The notes under the pieces were generated by a model, which was given only the letters and a program-made list of their open reading frames with translations, ran no database searches and was not told where the DNA came from. This document shows, piece by piece, positions 1 to 6,275 of a stretch of 7,069 nucleotides of DNA; positions within the stretch are counted from its first letter, which is position 1, and every line of letters starts with the position of its first letter. The stretch lies in the NCBI GenBank assembly GCA_026985975.1, contig JALSPL010000516.1, forward strand, positions 1-7,069, written 5' to 3'. The stretch comes from Anaerolineae bacterium (GTDB lineage: Bacteria; Chloroflexota; Anaerolineae; J102). The translations under genes and the position numbers were made by a program.

Positions 1-6
1 GGACAT
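1..6 (-). CDS. cydC: Probable first two codons of cydC (partial, runs off the window)
   Basis: An ATG on the minus strand at 6-4 is followed by one more codon before the window ends. It lies four bases beyond the cydD stop codon, and a purine-rich GGGAG stretch inside the end of cydD sits about nine bases upstream as a possible ribosome binding site. The partner half-transporter CydC normally follows CydD in the same operon, so the assignment rests on position and spacing. Only two codons are visible, so the protein itself cannot be verified. Confidence 0.4.
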
Positions 7-10
7 GCTG

Positions 11-1789
11 CTAATCTCCCTCATAGGCGTGAAAAAGACGGCTGTAAGCGCCGCCGGGCCGGGCCAGCAGGCTGATGTGGTCGCCCGTTTCCACGATGCG
101 GCCATCCTGCACCACCAAAATGCGGTCGGCGCTGGCGATGGTGTTGAGGCGGTGGGCGATGATAAGCGCGGTGCGCCCCTGCAGCAAACGGGCGATGGCC
201 TGCTGGATTTGTTCTTCGGTTTCGAGATCGAGGTTGGCGGTGGGTTCGTCCAGGATGATGATGGGGGCGTCGCGCAAAAAGGCCCGGGCCAGGGCGATGC
301 GCTGGGCCTGGCCGCCGCTGAGCCGGGCGCCGCGCTCGCCCGCGAGGGTGTCGTAGCCGCGGGGCAAGGCCCGGATGAAGTCGTGGGCGAAGGCTTGCTC
401 CGCGGCCCGCACCACCGCGTCCATGTCCGCATCGGGTTGGCCCAAACGGATGTTGTCGGCGATGCTCATGGCGAAAAGGGTCGGGCGCTGGGGCATCCAG
501 GCGATGTGACGCCGCCAGGCCCGGGCGTCGATCTGGTCGAGGGGGATGTCGTCCAGGAGGATGCGGCCGGCGGCGGGTTGGACGAAGCGCATGAGCAGGT
601 GGGCGATGGTGCTTTTGCCCGCGCCGCTGGGTCCCACCAGGGCGATGCGCTGGCCTTTTTCGATGTGGAAGTTGATGTCTTGCAGGGCCTGGCGCTGGCC
701 TTGTTGGTAGCTAACGCTCACGTCCTGAAAGCGGATGCGGAAGTGGGCGGCGAGGCGCTGGTCAAGCGGGGGAAGGGAGGCCGAGGGAGGAGCGGGCGGG
801 TGTGGGCTCACCGGCGCTGGTTGGGCGTCCACGGATGGTTGCTTCTCCAAAATGCTGAAGATGCGCTCGGCTGCGGCGACGCCGTCCATGCCCGCATGAA
901 ATTTGCCGCCTAGCAGGCGTAGGGGCTGGTAGAAGTCGGGGGCGAGGATGAGGATGAAGAAGGCGTCGATGAAGAGCATGTGGCCTTTCATCACGCGGAT
1001 GCCGATCTCGACGGCGATGACGGCGACGCTGATGGTGGCGAGCATTTCCAGCACCAGGGCGGAGAGGAAGGCGACGCGCAGGACGCTCATGGTGGCGGTG
1101 CGGTAGTCGTCGCTGACGCGGGCGATGATGCGAAGCTGGTCGCGGGCGCGGCCAAAGCGTTTGAGCGCGGGCAGGCCCTGGATGACGTCGAGGAAGTGGG
1201 CGGCGAGGCGGCTGAGGGTGGTCCACTGGCGCTTGGTGAGGCTTTCGGCGGCGCTGCCGATGAGGATCATGAAGAAGGGGATGAGGGGGGCGGTGGCCAG
1301 CAGCACCACGCCCGAGAGGAGGTCTTGAGGAAAGACGGCGATGAGGATGGTGAGGGGCATGATCAGGGCCAGGGCGACCTGGGGCAGGTATTGGCTGAAC
1401 CAGGGGTCCAGGGCCTCGACGCCGCCGGTGAGGGTGTTGCTGAGCTCGCCGCTGCGCTCCTGGGCAGCGAAGCTGGGGCCCAGTTGCAGGATGTGGCGGG
1501 CCAGGCGCTCCCGGATATCGGTTTTGACCCGCACGGCCAGTCTTTTGCCCGCGCTTTCGCTGCCCCAGGCGAAGAGGAAGCGGGCCGGGGCCAGGACGAT
1601 GAGCGCGCCCAGCAGCGGCGCGACCTGGACCAGGGTCTGGCCTTGCAGAAAGACGCGGTCGACGATGCGGCTGAGGGCCCAGGCCTGGCCCACGATGACG
1701 ATGCCGACGACGAAACCCAGGCCGATGGTGAGGGCCAGCCAGCCCCGGGCCTGCATGGCAGCGGAAAGCAGATGGCGGTCGAATTTCAT
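11..1789 (-). CDS. cydD: CydD, ABC-type thiol reductant exporter subunit for cytochrome bd assembly
   Basis: This 592-residue protein is a half-transporter with an N-terminal membrane domain (about residues 15-310) and a C-terminal ATPase domain (about 350-592). In the ATPase the Walker A GPSGAGKST is at 386-394, the Q-loop glutamine at 434, the LSGGQ signature at 490-494, Walker B IIILDEPT at 510-517 and the switch histidine at 546, so all catalytic elements are intact. The stretch around 283-310 (LAPDFYQPLRLLGGKFHAG and what follows) is typical of CydD rather than of lipid or drug exporters. In the known family, CydDC exports glutathione or cysteine and is required to mature haem-containing cytochrome bd; the cydAB genes just upstream support that role. 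A proline-rich linker at about 320-342 joins the two domains. The ATG at 1789 has only a weak upstream GAG-type ribosome binding site. An ATG a few bases earlier is closed at once by a stop. The coding DNA is visibly GC-richer than cydAB. Confidence 0.93.
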   Translation of the reverse strand: MKFDRHLLSAAMQARGWLALTIGLGFVVGIVIVGQAWALSRIVDRVFLQGQTLVQVAPLLGALIVLAPARFLFAWGSESAGKRLAVRVKTDIRERLARHILQLGPSFAAQERSGELSNTLTGGVEALDPWFSQYLPQVALALIMPLTILIAVFPQDLLSGVVLLATAPLIPFFMILIGSAAESLTKRQWTTLSRLAAHFLDVIQGLPALKRFGRARDQLRIIARVSDDYRTATMSVLRVAFLSALVLEMLATISVAVIAVEIGIRVMKGHMLFIDAFFILILAPDFYQPLRLLGGKFHAGMDGVAAAERIFSILEKQPSVDAQPAPVSPHPPAPPSASLPPLDQRLAAHFRIRFQDVSVSYQQGQRQALQDINFHIEKGQRIALVGPSGAGKSTIAHLLMRFVQPAAGRILLDDIPLDQIDARAWRRHIAWMPQRPTLFAMSIADNIRLGQPDADMDAVVRAAEQAFAHDFIRALPRGYDTLAGERGARLSGGQAQRIALARAFLRDAPIIILDEPTANLDLETEEQIQQAIARLLQGRTALIIAHRLNTIASADRILVVQDGRIVETGDHISLLARPGGAYSRLFHAYEGD

Positions 1790-1836
1790 GAAGGGATCAT
1801 CTCATGGCTGGATGTGAAAAGGCAAACGCTGTCAAA

Positions 1837-1869
1837 AGACATTCAAGGTCTGCGAGACCTTGAATGTCT
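1837..1869. repeat. 33-bp perfect palindrome, copy 1 (cydB-cydD spacer)
   Basis: Two 15-base arms, AGACATTCAAGGTCT (1837-1851) and its exact reverse complement (1855-1869), flank the centre GCG. A near-identical copy lies at 1974-2006. Read in the cydB-to-cydD direction, the stem is followed by TTTG, giving a short T-run with the last stem base, so this copy could weakly terminate or stabilise transcripts ending after cydB. It resembles a small dispersed palindromic repeat; its genome-wide copy number cannot be judged here. Confidence 0.9.
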
Positions 1870-1973
1870 GTGCGGGCGGCGGTAAAACGCCATCGCGCCC
1901 CAATCATCGAGAGGAAGAAAACGGTAGAACCCGGAGTTCGCGGGCACATTATGCGCGATGCAGCGTGCGTCCC

Positions 1974-2006
1974 AGACTTTCAAGGTCTGCGAGACCTTGA
2001 AAGTCT
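1974..2006. repeat. 33-bp perfect palindrome, copy 2 (cydB-cydD spacer)
   Basis: Arms AGACTTTCAAGGTCT (1974-1988) and its exact complement (1992-2006) flank the same GCG centre as copy 1. Relative to copy 1 the only difference is the fifth base of the left arm (A to T) with the matching change in the right arm, so pairing is kept. No T-run follows on either strand, so on its own it is not a convincing intrinsic terminator. Confidence 0.9.
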
Positions 2007-2023
2007 CTGCACGCCTGACAGCA

Positions 2024-2055
2024 AAGCGCCCTCAACTCGAAAGCTAAGGGCGCTT
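2024..2055 (-). terminator. Candidate terminator hairpin after cydB
   Basis: A 9-bp GC-rich stem (AAGCGCCCT at 2024-2032 with AGGGCGCTT at 2047-2055) encloses a 14-base loop. It starts about 48 bases beyond the cydB stop codon in the direction of transcription. The stem is followed only by a short T stretch (CTTTG), so the U-tract is weak. It could terminate or attenuate the cydAB transcript, or protect its 3' end. Together with the two palindromes it makes a hairpin-rich barrier between oxidase and assembly genes. Confidence 0.5.
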
Positions 2056-2103
2056 GATGCAGTTCAACCGAACACTGAATACTGAACCACTGAAGACCGG
2101 CGT

Positions 2104-3111
2104 TTAATACTCCATTTCATGATCCAGGGTCAGACGCTGGCGGAAGATGTAGTAGGTCCAGCCCTGATAGATGAGCACCAACGGGGTAAAGATCAGGGCG
2201 ACGATGGTCATGATCTTCAGGGTGTATTGGCTGGCCGAGGCGTTGTAGATGGTGAGATTGTAGGCTGCATCCACGGTGGAGGGCAGCACGTTGGGATAGA
2301 GACCGGCAAAGGCGGTGAAGGTAATAAAGATGATAGTCACCGCGGTCATGGCGAAGGCCCAGCCGTTGCGCCCCTTGTTCAGGAACAGGCCCGAAAGGAT
2401 GAGCGTCACAGCCGCCACCAGGGTGGGCGGATAGGCGGTCCCGCTGCGGTACATGCCCGTGCCGAAAAAGGCGTAGATGACGAACAGCACCACCAGCGCC
2501 AGGGCGACGATCCACAGCTTCTTCGCCGAGGACTTGGCCCGGTTCATCACAGGATCGCCCACCTTCAGAGTCAGATAGACAGCGCCGTGGAAGAGGAACA
2601 CCGCCACGAACATAACGCCGCCCAGCAGCGCGAAGGGGTTCAGCAGACCGAAGAAAGAGCCTACGAAATTCATATCGGCATCGATGGGCACGCCGCGGAC
2701 GATGTTGGCGACGGCCACGCCCCATAGCAGCGCCGGCAGAAAACTGCCGATAAAAATCGACCAGTCCCAGAAGTTACGCCATTTGGGATGATCGTTCTTG
2801 CTGCGATATTCGAAAGAGACGCCCCGCAGAATCAGGGCCAGCAGCATCAGCAGCAGGGCGATGTAGAAACCGCTGAACAGGGTGGCGTACCACTGGGCGA
2901 AAGCAGCGAACATTGCCCCGCCCGCGGTCAACATCCACACTTCGTTGCCATCCCAAAACGGGCCGATGGCATTGATGATGAGACGACGTTCTTCGTCATT
3001 CTTCCCCAAGAAGGGCAGCAACATGCCGACGCCATAGTCGAAGCCCTCCAGCAGGAAGAAACCGGCGAACAAAACTGCAATGAGAATAAACCAGATGGTA
3101 TTCAGGTCCAT
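2104..3111 (-). CDS. cydB: Cytochrome bd ubiquinol/menaquinol oxidase subunit II
   Basis: The 335-residue protein is a polytopic membrane protein of normal length for CydB, which holds the oxidase together with CydA; the haems themselves sit on CydA. Family motifs are visible in order: LEGFDYGVGML at 21-31, GPFWDGNEVWML at 50-61, LRGVSFEYR at 95-103, LYPNVLPST at 271-279 and YQGWTYYIFR at 315-324. About eight or nine hydrophobic helices can be drawn. The gene starts 18 bases after the cydA stop, with a strong AAGGAGA ribosome binding site (minus strand, 3125-3119) seven bases before the ATG, so the two subunits are clearly co-transcribed. No CydX-like small subunit gene follows it. The reading frame is intact, with no sign of damage. 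Confidence 0.97.
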   Translation of the reverse strand: MDLNTIWFILIAVLFAGFFLLEGFDYGVGMLLPFLGKNDEERRLIINAIGPFWDGNEVWMLTAGGAMFAAFAQWYATLFSGFYIALLLMLLALILRGVSFEYRSKNDHPKWRNFWDWSIFIGSFLPALLWGVAVANIVRGVPIDADMNFVGSFFGLLNPFALLGGVMFVAVFLFHGAVYLTLKVGDPVMNRAKSSAKKLWIVALALVVLFVIYAFFGTGMYRSGTAYPPTLVAAVTLILSGLFLNKGRNGWAFAMTAVTIIFITFTAFAGLYPNVLPSTVDAAYNLTIYNASASQYTLKIMTIVALIFTPLVLIYQGWTYYIFRQRLTLDHEMEY

Positions 3112-3129
3112 GATAGCTTCTCCTTGTTA

Positions 3130-4521
3130 TCAGGCAACCCCGACCAGGCTGGGGGCGGGCGTTTCAGGTTGTTCGGTTTCTTCTTCGTCCGGGTCCTTGC
3201 GGGCGTATTTCAGCAACAGATACACATCCGCCACGATGAGCCCGGCGTAGAGTAGCGTGTAGGTGGCCAGTGAGAGCATCACCCAGCTTTCGGGCACGGT
3301 GTTGGAAACGCCCTCCTCGGTGCGCATCAGACCAAAGACTACCCAGGGTTGGCGGGCCAGTTCGGTGAACAGCCAGCCGGTGGCGTTGGCAAGGTAGGGC
3401 AGGAATAGCGCCCACACCGTGAACAGCAAAAATCTGGAATGCTGGCGAAAGTCCTTCTTCTTGTACATCAGCCAGACGCCATATAGGGCCAGGAGGAGCA
3501 TCAGCGTGCCCGCGCCCACCATCAGCCGGAAGTTCCAGTATGCCAGCATGGCGTTGGGAATGTAGTTGCCGGGCCCGTATTTCTGCTCATACTCCGCCTG
3601 CAACTGATTCATGCCCTGCACCTCGCAGGTGAAGTTGTTGCATGACAGAAAACTGAGCAGACCGGGAACCTTGACGGAGAACACATCCTCCCGCTTTTTC
3701 ATGTCCCCGATGGTGAAAAGGGAGAATGACGCCGGTTGCTCGGTATCCCACAAGGCCTCGGCCGCGGCCATCTTCATGGGCTGAGTCTCCACCATGTGCT
3801 GACCCTGAAAATGCCCGGCCGTGATAACCAGCGCCGAGCCAATGAGCCCATAAACCAGCCCCCATTTCAATGCCTTCGAAAAAAGCTCGCCGTGGGTCTT
3901 TTTGCGTAGCAAATGCCAGGCGGCCACGGCCATCACAAAAAAGCCCGCCGTGCTCATGCCCGAGAAGAAAACATGGGGGAATTGATAACGGATGCTGGGG
4001 TTGGCGGCCACAGCCAGAAAATCGACCATCACGGCGCGACCATTCTCCAGCTTGTACCCCACCGGCTCTTGCATCCAGGAATTGGCGATGAGTATCCACA
4101 AAGCTGAGAGATTGCTGCCGATAGCAACAAGCCAAATAGTCGCCAGATGGATCTTCTTCGAGAGTTTATCCCAGCCAAAGACCCAAACGCCCAGAAAGGT
4201 GGACTCCATGAAAAAGGCCAACAGCGCCTCGATGGCCAAAGGCACGCCAAAGATGTCGCCCACGAAACGGGAATACTGGGACCAGTTCATGCCAAACTGA
4301 AATTCTTGCACGATGCCTGTAGCGACGCCGATGGCAAAGTTGATCAGGAACAACGTCCCGAAGAACTTGACCATACGCTTGTACGTCTCGTCCCCCGAAC
4401 GGACGTATTTCGTCTCCATCAGCGCCAGCAGAATGGTCATTCCCAGCGTCAGCGGCACGAAAAACCAGTGATACACGGTTACAATAGCGAATTGCAATCG
4501 GGCGAGGAACAGTGCATCCAT
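3130..4521 (-). CDS. cydA: Cytochrome bd ubiquinol/menaquinol oxidase subunit I (short Q-loop type)
   Basis: The 463-residue protein is the haem-bearing catalytic subunit of the quinol oxidase that reduces O2 to water at the cytoplasmic membrane. Expected ligands and proton-path residues appear at H18, E98, E106, H183, and M334 in FRLMVG; K250 and E255 of the quinol-loop region are also present. The Q-loop (about 240-325) is short, and the length is nearer the Bacillus/actinobacterial class than the longer E. coli form. Two oddities stand out. The conserved GRQPW motif reads ARQPW (A389), and the Q-loop carries a cysteine pair, C294 and C299. The C-terminus is an acidic, proline-rich tail after residue 440. 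The frame stays open 15 codons further upstream, but I chose the ATG at 4521 because a strong AGGAGA site lies seven bases before it and MDALFLARLQF is the usual CydA start. It is the first gene of cydAB. Confidence 0.97.
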   Translation of the reverse strand: MDALFLARLQFAIVTVYHWFFVPLTLGMTILLALMETKYVRSGDETYKRMVKFFGTLFLINFAIGVATGIVQEFQFGMNWSQYSRFVGDIFGVPLAIEALLAFFMESTFLGVWVFGWDKLSKKIHLATIWLVAIGSNLSALWILIANSWMQEPVGYKLENGRAVMVDFLAVAANPSIRYQFPHVFFSGMSTAGFFVMAVAAWHLLRKKTHGELFSKALKWGLVYGLIGSALVITAGHFQGQHMVETQPMKMAAAEALWDTEQPASFSLFTIGDMKKREDVFSVKVPGLLSFLSCNNFTCEVQGMNQLQAEYEQKYGPGNYIPNAMLAYWNFRLMVGAGTLMLLLALYGVWLMYKKKDFRQHSRFLLFTVWALFLPYLANATGWLFTELARQPWVVFGLMRTEEGVSNTVPESWVMLSLATYTLLYAGLIVADVYLLLKYARKDPDEEETEQPETPAPSLVGVA

Positions 4522-4528
4522 AAAACAG

Positions 4529-4534
4529 TCTCCT
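4529..4534 (-). promoter_or_regulatory. Ribosome binding site that fixes the cydA start
   Basis: AGGAGA on the minus strand lies seven bases before the ATG at 4521. This placement favours the 463-residue CydA over a longer reading that would begin at 4566, within the 5' leader. Confidence 0.85.
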
Positions 4535-4556
4535 GAACGATGAGAAAAAGGGATGA

Positions 4557-4567
4557 TTTGTGACAAA
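4557..4567. promoter_or_regulatory. Small palindrome TTTGTGACAAA in the cydA leader (possible operator)
   Basis: A perfect 5-bp inverted repeat around one central base lies just downstream of the expected cydA transcription start. Redox regulators such as Rex or FNR/CRP relatives often control cyd operons, and the half TTGTGA matches one half of a Rex site, but no second half-site with Rex spacing is present. Its function is a guess. Confidence 0.25.
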
Positions 4568-4586
4568 ACGATAAATATGTAACAGC

Positions 4587-4615
4587 ATTATACGCCCGTA
4601 ATTTATTCCGATCAA
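4587..4615 (-). promoter_or_regulatory. Sigma-70-type promoter of cydAB
   Basis: On the minus strand, TTGATC (4615-4610, four of six bases of the -35 consensus) is followed by a 17-base spacer and a perfect TATAAT -10 box (4592-4587). A start near 4580 would give a leader of about 59 bases before the cydA ATG. A direct repeat of TGATC with a 13-base period overlaps the -35 (plus-strand positions 4610-4614 and 4623-4627) and may be a regulator site. Confidence 0.75.
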
Positions 4616-4682
4616 TGCGCTGGATCATATTTTTTTGTAATCGGCAATGCCATTTCCCCCCTAACTCCCCTGCGATTATCTC

Positions 4683-5726
4683 CTACCTTCTCAGAATCGC
4701 CCGCACAAAATGTTGGTTGACCCGACGTATTACCAGGTTACGCAAACCGGCGATGTTGCGCGTCTGCTGATATTCGACGAACTCCGCCCAGCGCGCCAGC
4801 AAGCGCAATGCCGTCCAGGCACGAATGACCTGCGGCGACGGCGCCGGGCGAACGGATGCGTAGCCATGCAGAAATTTTTCTTCGGTCTGACGCACCATCG
4901 CGGCAGTGTAAGTCATCTCGCCGCCGAAGATCTGCCATTTGTCGATGACGCGCAGGGCGGCGATGAACCAACCGATGTCCAGGCCCGGATCGCCGCGCAG
5001 GGCCAGTTCGGTGTCCAGGACCACAACGCTCTGCGGCGATTGACAGAGGATGTTACGCAGGGTGAAATCGCCGTGCAGAGGGACCGGATCGGGCGCAGGA
5101 TGGGACGCCAGCACGCGGATCTGCTCCCGGATGCGTTTTTCTTCCAGCGGATCGATGCCATAGGGACGCAAACGCAGCAACAAATCCTCCATCACATCCA
5201 GAGGATCGGGCGCAGGCTGTGACCAATCAGGCGCGGGCCCGGCGTGCAGCGTGGCCAGCCATTGGCCCGCCCGCGCCACGAAATTCTGCGCCAACTGGCA
5301 GCCGGTCTCGATGGCCCAATTGCGGCAGTCGCGCAGGCGGATGTACAGCGCTTCTCCCGCCGCCTGCTCCATGATCAGCGCCGGAGGATCATCCCAGCGG
5401 CCCAGAACCGCGGGCGCACCGAGATAGGGCGCATCCGCGAAGCGGTGGGCCAGAAGCTGATAGGCCCGAAAGCCTCGCGTCACATCCATCGCCTTGCGCC
5501 CATGCGGGACTTTGACCAGGATGTCGGTCAGGGGCAGACCGTCGGCCAGAACGGTGAAAGGATAGAGGCGGGAATAAGTGTGCAGATCGGGCGGACCGGC
5601 CACGCGGATATCGAGATGCCTGGTTTCGCTTGGAAAGAACCGTTGCAGTTCGGGTCGCAGCCGAGCGATCCAGGCTTTTTGGCGAGGCGTGGCCGAGGTC
5701 TTGGCGGCCGTCCGTTTTTTGCTCAC
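4683..5726 (-). CDS. APH-family phosphotransferase (protein-kinase-like fold), substrate unknown
   Basis: With the GTG start at 5726 the protein has 347 residues. It carries the aminoglycoside phosphotransferase/choline kinase signature: the catalytic loop LHGDFTLRNIL around 217-227 (HGD at 218-220, N225), then the metal-binding segment LDTELALRGDPGLDIGWF at about 237-254 with D238. A lysine in ILVKVPHG (K72) is the likely ATP lysine, and LIMEQAAGE (about 117-125) the hinge. The family phosphorylates small molecules such as antibiotics, sugars, amino alcohols or choline-like compounds; nothing here tells which, and calling it a resistance gene would be unjustified. The frame stays open to an ATG at 5825, but the extra residues cover a -10 box and AT-rich repeats and look non-coding, so the GTG (or a nearby alternative) is preferred despite a weak ribosome binding site. 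The N-terminus is lysine-rich. It ends 161 bases before cydA, without a clear terminator. Confidence 0.8.
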   Translation of the reverse strand: MSKKRTAAKTSATPRQKAWIARLRPELQRFFPSETRHLDIRVAGPPDLHTYSRLYPFTVLADGLPLTDILVKVPHGRKAMDVTRGFRAYQLLAHRFADAPYLGAPAVLGRWDDPPALIMEQAAGEALYIRLRDCRNWAIETGCQLAQNFVARAGQWLATLHAGPAPDWSQPAPDPLDVMEDLLLRLRPYGIDPLEEKRIREQIRVLASHPAPDPVPLHGDFTLRNILCQSPQSVVVLDTELALRGDPGLDIGWFIAALRVIDKWQIFGGEMTYTAAMVRQTEEKFLHGYASVRPAPSPQVIRAWTALRLLARWAEFVEYQQTRNIAGLRNLVIRRVNQHFVRAILRR

Positions 5727-5762
5727 AATACTGGACTCTGGCGTTTTTGATTTTGACGCGAA

Positions 5763-5825
5763 TTGACACGAATTATACGAAAAAAAGAAGAGAAAAATTC
5801 GATAAATTCGCTTAATTTGTGTCAA
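5763..5825. repeat. Imperfect inverted repeat, 13-bp arms, upstream of the phosphotransferase gene
   Basis: TTGACACGAATTA (5763-5775) and TAATTTGTGTCAA (5813-5825) are inverted repeats with 12 of 13 positions pairing, 37 bases apart. The left arm is preceded by a related TTGACGCGAATTG. The repeat spans the AT-rich stretch carrying the presumed -10 box, so it could be a regulator site or a small dispersed element. Confidence 0.55.
5772..5777 (-). promoter_or_regulatory. Candidate -10 box for the phosphotransferase gene
   Basis: A perfect TATAAT on the minus strand lies 45 bases before the GTG at 5726. It follows a pyrimidine-rich tract, with no good -35 hexamer at 16-18 bases. If used, transcription would start inside the open-frame extension, which supports the GTG start. 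Confidence 0.4.
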
Positions 5826-5896
5826 AAAATGACTTGAAAAGCGGCCAAAATAATTTTCGCCAGACTCCAGTCACAATAGTTCGCCAAACAATCATC

Positions 5897-5929
5897 AAAA
5901 AAGAGCGTACAACTGAGGCTGTACGCTCT
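5897..5929 (-). terminator. Intrinsic terminator of the RRM protein gene
   Basis: A perfect 10-bp stem (AGAGCGTACA at 5902-5911 with TGTACGCTCT at 5920-5929) has an 8-base loop. On the minus strand it is followed directly by a run of Ts (six counting the last stem base). It begins 24 bases after the stop codon at 5954, the classic arrangement for a Rho-independent terminator, and separates the RRM gene from the phosphotransferase gene. Confidence 0.9.
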
Positions 5930-5953
5930 GCCAGGGAATGGCGTCAGGTTCGA

Positions 5954-6232
5954 TCAATACCAATCATCGTTCCGGCGCCTGGGGCGCTCGCTGCGGGGGC
6001 GGGCCTGATTGACTCGCAGGTTACGGCCATTTAGCAAATAGCCGTCAAGAGCGGCGATAGCAGTCTCGCCATCTCGTTGCGCAGCCATCTCGACAAAGCC
6101 AAAACCCTTCGATCTGCCGCTGAAGCGGTCGGTGATAATGGTGGCGGAAACGACTTCGCCATATTCTGCGAACAGATTCTTCAATTCATCCTCGGTGGTG
6201 CTGTATGGCAAATTGCCAACATAAATGTTCAT
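5954..6232 (-). CDS. Single-RRM RNA-binding protein
   Basis: The 92-residue protein is almost entirely one RNA recognition motif. RNP2 is IYVGNL at 3-8 and RNP1 is KGFGFVEM at 42-49, with the aromatic residues that stack on RNA bases in place (Y4, F44, F46). The middle reads STTEDELKNLFAEYGEVVSATIITDR, as in the small bacterial Rbp family best known from cyanobacteria, where members bind RNA and some are induced by cold. The C-terminal tail (about 77-92) is short and arginine-rich, ending in DDWY, in place of the glycine-rich tail of many relatives. The ATG at 6232 has a GGAG ribosome binding site six bases upstream. The gene stands alone: a 185-base non-coding region precedes it and a strong terminator follows. 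Its RNA targets are unknown. Confidence 0.93.
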   Translation of the reverse strand: MNIYVGNLPYSTTEDELKNLFAEYGEVVSATIITDRFSGRSKGFGFVEMAAQRDGETAIAALDGYLLNGRNLRVNQARPRSERPRRRNDDWY

Positions 6233-6238
6233 CTATGA

Positions 6239-6242
6239 CTCC
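6239..6242 (-). promoter_or_regulatory. Ribosome binding site of the RRM gene
   Basis: GGAG on the minus strand lies six bases before the ATG at 6232 and supports that start. Confidence 0.7.
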
Positions 6243-6275
6243 AAAATGAGTTCAGCCATTTCTGGAAATACATCA

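Noticed and set aside
5..913. Long plus-strand open frame (302 codons) opposite cydD
   Set aside because: It is antisense to the ATPase domain of CydD, is rich in Gly, Ala, Asp and Val as expected of a GC-rich shadow frame, and shows no domain.
1830..1835. Perfect TTGACA on the minus strand as a -35 box for cydD
   Set aside because: No acceptable -10 hexamer occurs 16-18 bases downstream, so a separate cydD promoter is not supported.
980..1885. Second long plus-strand open frame (301 codons) opposite the CydD membrane domain
   Set aside because: Low-complexity Gly/Asp/Glu-rich translation, the mirror of hydrophobic helices; it runs into the palindrome region. A shadow frame.
1864..2085. 73-codon plus-strand frame in the cydB-cydD spacer
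   Set aside because: It is largely made of the second palindrome and the terminator-like hairpin, has no ribosome binding site and no recognisable protein features.
2074..2094. Three closely spaced ACTGAA units after cydB
   Set aside because: Short and irregularly spaced; compatible with chance or replication slippage, with no sign of function.
2007..2103. Search for a CydX-type small subunit gene after cydB
   Set aside because: No ATG-led short hydrophobic frame with a ribosome binding site is present directly after cydB on the minus strand.
2119..2727. Open frames on both strands overlapping cydB (202 codons each)
   Set aside because: Both are His/Arg/Gly-rich alternative readings of a clear cydB; no start signals or motifs.
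4522..4566. N-terminal extension of CydA beginning at 4566
   Set aside because: The added 15 residues lie in the leader, include the AGGAGA ribosome binding site and do not resemble CydA; the ATG at 4521 is better supported.
5727..5825. N-terminal extension of the phosphotransferase beginning at 5825
   Set aside because: The added residues would be encoded by an AT-rich tract with a -10 box and an inverted repeat, and have no family counterpart.
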